Shown in pieces: positions 58,995-64,000 of a stretch of 64,000 nucleotides of DNA. A model generated the notes under the pieces. That model was not told the DNA's origin. It was given only the letters and a program-made list of their open reading frames with translations, and did no database searches. A program made the position numbers and the translations under genes. Source of the DNA: Cornus controversa (Eukaryota; Streptophyta; Magnoliopsida; Cornales; Cornaceae); the NCBI GenBank assembly GCA_026545225.1, contig CM048854.1:29301230-29365229 (forward strand), in the 5' to 3' direction. Every line of letters starts with the position of its first letter. The stretch's first letter is position 1.

Positions 58995-61900
58995 TGAAGA
59001 ATGAAGTTCAGCGCTGGCCATATTGGTTCCCTGAGTCGAAGGATTTTCCAAATTCTGAACAGAGGGGTACTGTTAATGGTAGATTGCGAGTCCAAGACAG
59101 GTACTTAGCTGGTTATTTCTTATCTTCTTCATTTCATCTTGAACGAACTTCTTTCATTTTAAACTTAGGGCGCTTGACCTTTCAAAAAAAAAAAAAAAAA
59201 CATTTCGTATCATATATGCTACAATAGATTTTTTTGGGCAAATTATTCTCGCATTCCTGAGATTTGTTTTTATTTCCTACAAATTAAACTTTTTCAAAAA
59301 ATTCAGTTAACCTCTTAAGGTTTTATTGACTTAACTCTAACCACCCATACCATTAATTTATAAATTGAAATTTTAAAATTACCATTCCTATAATAAACAT
59401 TACTCAATTTACACAATTTTTTAATATTTAATTAAAACTAACTCCATATTTAAACATATACATATACATATAACTTTCATATATATATACAATCCATATA
59501 TATACAATTACGTATATACATGTACAACGCTTAACTCTCCCTATCGCCACCATTTGTTCCACCGCCGATAACCCATCTCTTCCACCGTCGATAACACCTC
59601 TTCTTCCCACCGCTGGCACTGAAACCTCTCATCCCACCACCAACACCGAAACCCCTCATCCCACCGCTAGCACAGAAATATATATATATATTTTCAAAAA
59701 TAGAAATGATAATTAATAACACTTGAGAGCATATAATAGATATCAAATTGCTTTTCTTTCTTTGTCGTCTTAATTTTTTTTTTTTTTTTTTAATTCATTT
59801 ATTGGTATAAAAAGAATTTAGTGTATGTAATTCAATGATTTCACAAATCTTAAGATATTAAAATATTATCTTAAAATACATCATTCAATTAATAAATTGT
59901 GCAAAATGAGTAATGTTTATTATAGGAAGGGTAATTTTGGAATTTCAATTTATGAATTAATGGTATGGTGATTAGAGTTAAGTCAATGAAACCTCAAGGG
60001 AGGTTAACTGATTTTTTTTTAAAGTTTAATTTGTGGGTAATAAAGGCAAATCTCAGCAAAGGTCAGAGTAATTTGCCCTTTTTTTTATATATAATTTTAA
60101 TAGTTAAGGTTTTAATTCAAAATGTCTATTCTTAAAACTTAAGCTACTAGAGATGATGTAACTTTAATATTAATTTAAATGCTTTAACAATCTTGTATTG
60201 GCTTTTCCAAATGAAAAATGCTATATGTCTCGAATAAATATTCTGAAATATATCTCGAATTTATATGACATGTATATTACATCACCCGGACTCCGTGTAT
60301 GGGGAAAATTTCACCAATACTAACTCACCATTTAATTTTACTTCCTAAAATAATGCACTATGTCAACTGTCAGATAGATTCAAGATATTTATTTGAAACA
60401 TACATCATTGCTCTTTCCAAATATATACAGGTATGAGTAATCAAAATTTTGAAATCACACCTGTTCAGGTATGTCAGCGAACACTTTATATCAGCAAATG
60501 GTGCTCATGTGGGGTTGGCTCCACCAGGAGACATTGGATCATGGCAAAGAGAAGGCAAGGTGATCATTTGATCCAATGACTTCTTCTTATCATACCATGT
60601 TATGCCATTAGTACACCAAAATAAGGGCACTCTTTTTTTCTAGGGCAACATATATAGGTCACCTCTTAACACACCATTTAAATAGTAATATCTCTTATGA
60701 AAAATGATATTAAGTCTCAAGGTTGTGGTTGTTGTTACAGACTGACGTGTTACTGTTGTCTCATGTATGGAGATAAATATTTTAAGAAAAAAGAGAGTCT
60801 ATTTTATATATTAGTGACAAAGAGTCGTCGATCGAACGTTCTAGCATTACTCATATCTTATATGGAACTTTTCGCAGGGCTATCAATTCTGGACCAGAGC
60901 AGATAAAGATGGCAGTTTTACCATTAAGTATATACGTGCAGGCCACTATAATCTTTATGCATGGGTTCCTGGGTTTATTGGAGATTATCGATATGATGTT
61001 GCCATTACCATTACCTCAGGTCATGCATACACACATATATACACATTCATTGGATTTAACATTTTGTCCACTAAATCACCTGTATGTTTACTCATAATGA
61101 AAAGAATGTAAAGCAGGTTGTGATATTGATATTGGCAATCTTGTGTATAAGCCTCCAAGAGATGGACCTACATTGTGGGAAATAGGAATCCCTGATCGTT
61201 CCGCGGCAGAATTCTACATACCTGATCCTAATCCGAAATATATCAACAAACTTTATGTCAATCACCCAGACAGGTAATCTTTTCTTGTTAGATTTAGTGA
61301 GAGATTAAGATGACTTAGATCATTCAATTACATTGATATTGTGTTTGGTACGCACTAATAGAATAGAATGCAACTAAAAATAAAATAGAAACGATCATTC
61401 TTATTCTATTATTTGGTTGCAAATATGAAATAAGGTAAGAATAAAATAAATTTTAAATCAAATCTCCAAAATACCCCTCTTAGTAACAAATAAATTAAAC
61501 CAACAAATATGTGATGGTGTGAAAAAAAGTGGCAATGTGGAGGTGGTGGAGGAAGGTGGCGATATGGAAGTGGTGGGAGTGGTAGTGGAGGTGGTGGTAT
61601 GGTGGAGGAATGTGCCAATGTGGAGGTGGTGGAAGAAGATGGTGATGCGGCAATGGTGCGGTGGGGGGTGGTGGTAGCGATGTGGAGGTGGAGGTTGTGG
61701 TAATGGTGTGGTGGGAGTGGTGGTGGTAGAGGTGGTGGTAGTGGTGTGGTGGGGGTGGTGGTGGTATGGTGGTGGAGGAAGGTGACGGTGGAGGTGTGTT
61801 GAGAATTAATACTCCTTTGTTTGGCATAGCCGAAACATATCATCACATCACAATCATACAAGCATATATGGAGATAATAATCAAACACATTCACGTACAA

Positions 61901-63199
61901 CACAATATGTTATATGGTTCACCCAACTTTAGAGATACGTCCATGGAGAGAGAGATTTTACTATATTGAGAAGAGAATTATACAACATGCAAAAAATATA
62001 CTTACTAACACTATTTCACTCTCTCTTGGCATCTTTCCATTGAAATTACATATACCCTCTTCTCTTCTCACAACATTTACCAACCTCTTACATCTTTCCA
62101 CACACACTCTCTCTCTTCCTTTTAACCTTACCTCTATTAATTTATCGAGTCTTCAAAACCAATTCCTTCTTGAACAAGCATTCTCATACCTTGTTTAACA
62201 AGAAGTTAGCAAATCAATCACAACTCAAAAATAGATATATACAACTTCCTTTTCAAGTCTTCAGCTTTACTCCACAAGTCTTCAAGCTTTCAAAACGGAA
62301 AAGGAAACTACTGCAACTGAATTTGAGTTACAAACTCAACAAGGTGCTGGAGAAGCGATGTAGCGGCGATAGTGGTGGTAGTGGTGGAGAAAGGTGGTGA
62401 TATGGAGGTGGTGGTGTGGTGTAGGAAGGTGAGTGATATGGAGTTGGTGGGGGTGGTGGTGGCGGTAGTGGTGGTGGAGGTCGCCGTAATAGTAGAGTCT
62501 GTGGTAGCGGTGGTGGTATAGCCGGTATGGTGATGGAGGAAGTGGTGGTGGTGGTGGAGGTGAAGAGTTTTTTGGTAATATGATTTTTTTTTAATCTTAC
62601 TATAAATGGAATGGTCATTCTATACGTTTAACTATGAAATGAATTTTCATTCTTGGGAATAGATTTTCATTCAAAAGGAATGACCATTCTCACCTTAAAA
62701 TCTATACCAAACAAAGGAATGATTGAAATGGGTATTTCATTCATGATTACCAAACGCAACATGAAAGTATTGACAAGGTTGTGCTTTTTATTTTACATAT
62801 CATTTATTGGTGGGTGTTTAGCTTATGTGATTTAATTTTCCATGTTTATGCTTTGTTACTTTTTTGAAAACCTAAAAACTATATTGGTTGGACCTATGAA
62901 ACCAACAGAATCATGTGTCTCACGTCAAGTGTTCGGTTCACTGTTTCAGTTGGTTTCATCAGTCTTAAAAAATCATTTCAATGAACTTAAATTACCAGAA
63001 AGGAATATAAGTATTTATATAATCAATCTTCCTAATTGAGATTGTTGATTTTGAAGTTTAAATTATCTTATTCAATTAGCAGGTTTAGACAATATGGATT
63101 GTGGGAAAGATATGCAGATCTATATCCTGATGGAGATTTGGTTTACACAGTCGGTGTTAGTGACTATCAGAAAGATTGGTTCTTTGCCCAAGTAACCAG
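54192..63199 (+). CDS. Rhamnogalacturonate lyase C (PL4 family), 3' end beyond window
   Basis: Thirteen exons are visible: 54192-54233, 54708-54829, 55268-55327, 55811-55930, 56042-56161, 58066-58207, 58326-58496, 58703-58858, 58994-59100, 60469-60559, 60878-61019, 61117-61273 and 63083-63199 (1547 nt, 515 codons plus 2 nt). Phases and lengths match B exactly, so two exons should follow past 64000. The frame is open and the start [13 protein letters not shown] is identical to B. The lysine before FHYMA (155) and the VHGW histidine (219) are present. Differences from B include YSTLNW in exon 3, MLGGSSG in exon 5 and TRADKDGSFTIKYIRAGH in the fn3-like domain, which is otherwise well conserved. 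Introns 1, 5, 9, 12 and 13 each contain transposons. It is probably expressed from an altered promoter. Confidence 0.9.
54458..54598. mobile_element. MITE-like fold-back in intron 1 of lyase C
   Basis: The ends AATGCTACACATCATCATGA and TCATAAAGTGTAGCATT form inverted repeats extended by AAATTATTT on both arms. It is absent from the same intron of B. Confidence 0.65.
56350..57937 (+). mobile_element. Short-LTR Copia-type retrotransposon in intron 5 of lyase C
   Basis: The left LTR 56350-56541 (with a TA run) and right LTR 57778-57937 share TAGGATTA.AATTTCTTGT, TTTACTTAGTCTC and CTATAAATAG. A tRNA-Met-like primer site TGGTATTAGAGCT follows the left LTR. The flanking 5-mers are ATTCT and GTTCT, and the empty site is seen in B ('aattctaatta'). 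The interior carries only a broken gag, so it is non-autonomous. Confidence 0.8.
57050..57760 (+). pseudogene. Copia gag remnant (UBN2-like)
   Basis: Split over frames with stops, the text includes KSKDNLWAR, LETYKPLRKMIRK, QEPRQSINDFLSQMHFYW and SKLISEETRLGILKSQ. This matches the gag of short Copia-type elements. No zinc knuckle, protease or reverse transcriptase follows before the right LTR. Confidence 0.65.
58936..58990. repeat. (TA)n microsatellite before exon 9 of lyase C
   Basis: About 55 bases of TA end three bases before the 'cag' acceptor of exon 9, so the polypyrimidine tract is replaced by TA repeats. Confidence 0.9.
59236..60079. mobile_element. Long fold-back element in intron 9 of lyase C
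   Basis: The left arm (GGGCAAATTATTCTCGCATT... CTATAATAAACATTACTCA) and right arm (TGAGTAATGTTTATTATAG... GTCAGAGTAATTTGCCC) are inverted copies of about 150-190 bp. The centre holds a C-rich imperfect repeat (59550-59680) whose frames are not genes. B lacks it in the same intron, so it inserted after the B/C duplication. Confidence 0.8.
60213..60413. mobile_element. Mutator-type MITE in intron 9 of lyase C
   Basis: A perfect 9-bp duplication TTTCCAAAT (60204-60212 and 60414-60422) flanks 201 bp with inverted ends (AAAATGCTATATGTCTCGAA and TTTGAAACATACATCATTG). B has the empty site 'ccttttccaaatatatacaa'. Confidence 0.82.
61337..62761. mobile_element. Harbinger-like element carrying GGT-rich repeats and a solo LTR
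   Basis: The ends TATTGTGTTTGGTA and (reverse complement) TGTTGCGTTTGGTA form short inverted repeats. The 3-bp TGA flanks both sides (61334-61336 and 62762-62764). B shows the uninserted site. The interior is GGT/GGTGGA minisatellite (61520-61796 and 62342-62570), split by a solo LTR. No transposase is seen, and the proline-rich antisense frames are repeat artefacts. Confidence 0.6.
61797..62341 (+). mobile_element. Solo LTR nested in the GGT-rich element
   Basis: It starts TGTTGAGAATTAATACTCC and ends GAGTTACAAACTCAACA, with the 5-bp duplication AGGTG on both sides (61792-61796 and 62342-62346). It is 545 bp without coding sequence. Confidence 0.82.
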
Positions 63200-63479
63200 G
63201 TACAATTTTTCGACAATAGGGCCTCTTTTCTTTAATGTTTATGCCACATTTAATCATTTCAATCTTTGGTAAGTTCAATTTTACTACTTTGTAAAGCTAG
63301 TAAGTATATATTTACTTCATGCTAGCTATTTGGAATTCATAAAAAAATTAATTTAACGTCTCAACTTGAGAAGCATACAAGTAAAATGGTAGTTCAAATT
63401 ATTAGACTAGCTTGGATCTTGATGCTTTTTAATACTAATAGTTAGTTACTGATTTTTCCAATCAACACATTAGAATATA

Positions 63480-63660
63480 AGGTAAATTACTTTGATCTCT
63501 CTTGAGATTTGGCTTAATTACTATCAGCTTAAAGTTTATACAAAGTTACTTTGACACCTTATTAAAGTTAAGAATGCTAACATTTGTTATACAATGACTA
63601 AAATGCCCCATTATAATATATCAATAAATTACTATAACAATTAACTCAAAATTACCATTG
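63480..63660. repeat. Fragment of a fold-back family in intron 13 of lyase C
   Basis: AAGGTAAATTACTTTGATCT, 'gagatttggcttaattac' and 'gactaaaatgcccc' resemble one arm of the elements at 36100 and 59236. The second arm was not found. Confidence 0.4.
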
Positions 63661-63663
63661 CAT

Positions 63664-64000
63664 GTGTTAATATATATTAGTATATTATATTTTATATTTA
63701 ACCTTTTCCACGTCTAATTAGGATTCCTCTGATGTATAGGATAACTTGCTCCCTACTATTTCCTTCTCCTATATATATGCCCTCACTGTATATTATTTGA
63801 TATACCATTCATTAATATAATTCAGAGATATTCTTTCTTCTCTTCTTATTTCTAACATGGTATCAGAGTAAGGGTTTTTTATTTTTTTTGCATAAATTGT
63901 TCTCATCAATCAAAGAGATTTTTTTTTCTATTTGGTGCCGAAACTCAATATTCTGGACTTGTTTTCATCTTCTGAATATATCAGATCGAAGCCCTCGGGA
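63664..64000 (+). mobile_element. 5' end of a Copia-type element, cut by the window end
   Basis: A 194-bp LTR (63664-63857) starts TGTTAATATATATTAG and ends TTTCTAACA. It is followed at once by TGGTATCAGAG (63858-63868), a tRNA-Met primer site, and then leader sequence to the window end. The same LTR end and primer layout occurs at 56541. It lies in intron 13 of lyase C. Confidence 0.72.

Noticed and set aside
61409-61903. Proline-rich minus-strand reading frames up to 164 codons
   Set aside because: They are the antisense of a GGT/GGTGGA minisatellite, and a solo LTR boundary runs through them. No start context or family match.
62328-62618. Second proline/threonine-rich minus-strand frame
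   Set aside because: Same minisatellite on the other side of the solo LTR; low complexity only.

Overview
This window is nuclear DNA from a dicot plant. It is AT-rich, the genes have many short exons with GT-AG introns, long (TA)n tracts lie beside splice sites, and plant-type LTR retrotransposons and MITEs are dense. All recognisable host genes are on the + strand, except one doubtful small gene.

Layout. (1) 1-1858: promoter side of the first gene, with a hAT-like element and dispersed repeats. (2) 1859-15910: a five-exon gene for a small TRAF-type zinc-finger protein (194 aa) with a C-terminal membrane anchor. Its 8.3-kb second intron holds a LINE fragment and a complete but dead antisense Copia element (5696-10536, TSD GAATA). 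Its 4.2-kb fourth intron holds a solo LTR and a second hAT-like element. (3) 17781-22952, 31278-37557 and 54192 to beyond the window end: three tandem 15-exon rhamnogalacturonate lyase genes (PL4 family), here called A, B and C. A and B are complete (641 and 638 codons). C lacks its last two exons because the window ends. I derived exon boundaries by hand from splice sites; all coding sums stay in frame and exon phases match between copies.

The spacers are also duplicated. Blocks downstream of A (23.3-24.3 kb) recur upstream of C (52.5-53.4 kb). The promoter block just upstream of each gene occurs four times, once without a gene (28.7-29.16 kb). The spacers and the introns of C collected many elements after duplication: a 3.2-kb solo LTR nested in another LTR, a deleted Ty3/gypsy element with an array of about 310-bp repeats in its right LTR, an endogenous pararetrovirus fragment split by a Mutator-type MITE, fold-back elements, a Harbinger-like element carrying a solo LTR, and two short-LTR Copia-type elements.

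Functionally, the lyase cluster should act on the rhamnogalacturonan-I backbone of pectin. From memory, Arabidopsis has the same pairing (RGL genes At1g09880-09910 beside the TRAF-type zinc-finger gene At1g09920), so the order looks like conserved microsynteny with local expansion. The most notable gene-level points are loss in B of the lysine that probably aligns with the fungal catalytic lysine, at a changed splice donor, and loss in C of the promoter stretch that carries the TATA box in B. I found no convincing evidence for a wholly new biological system.
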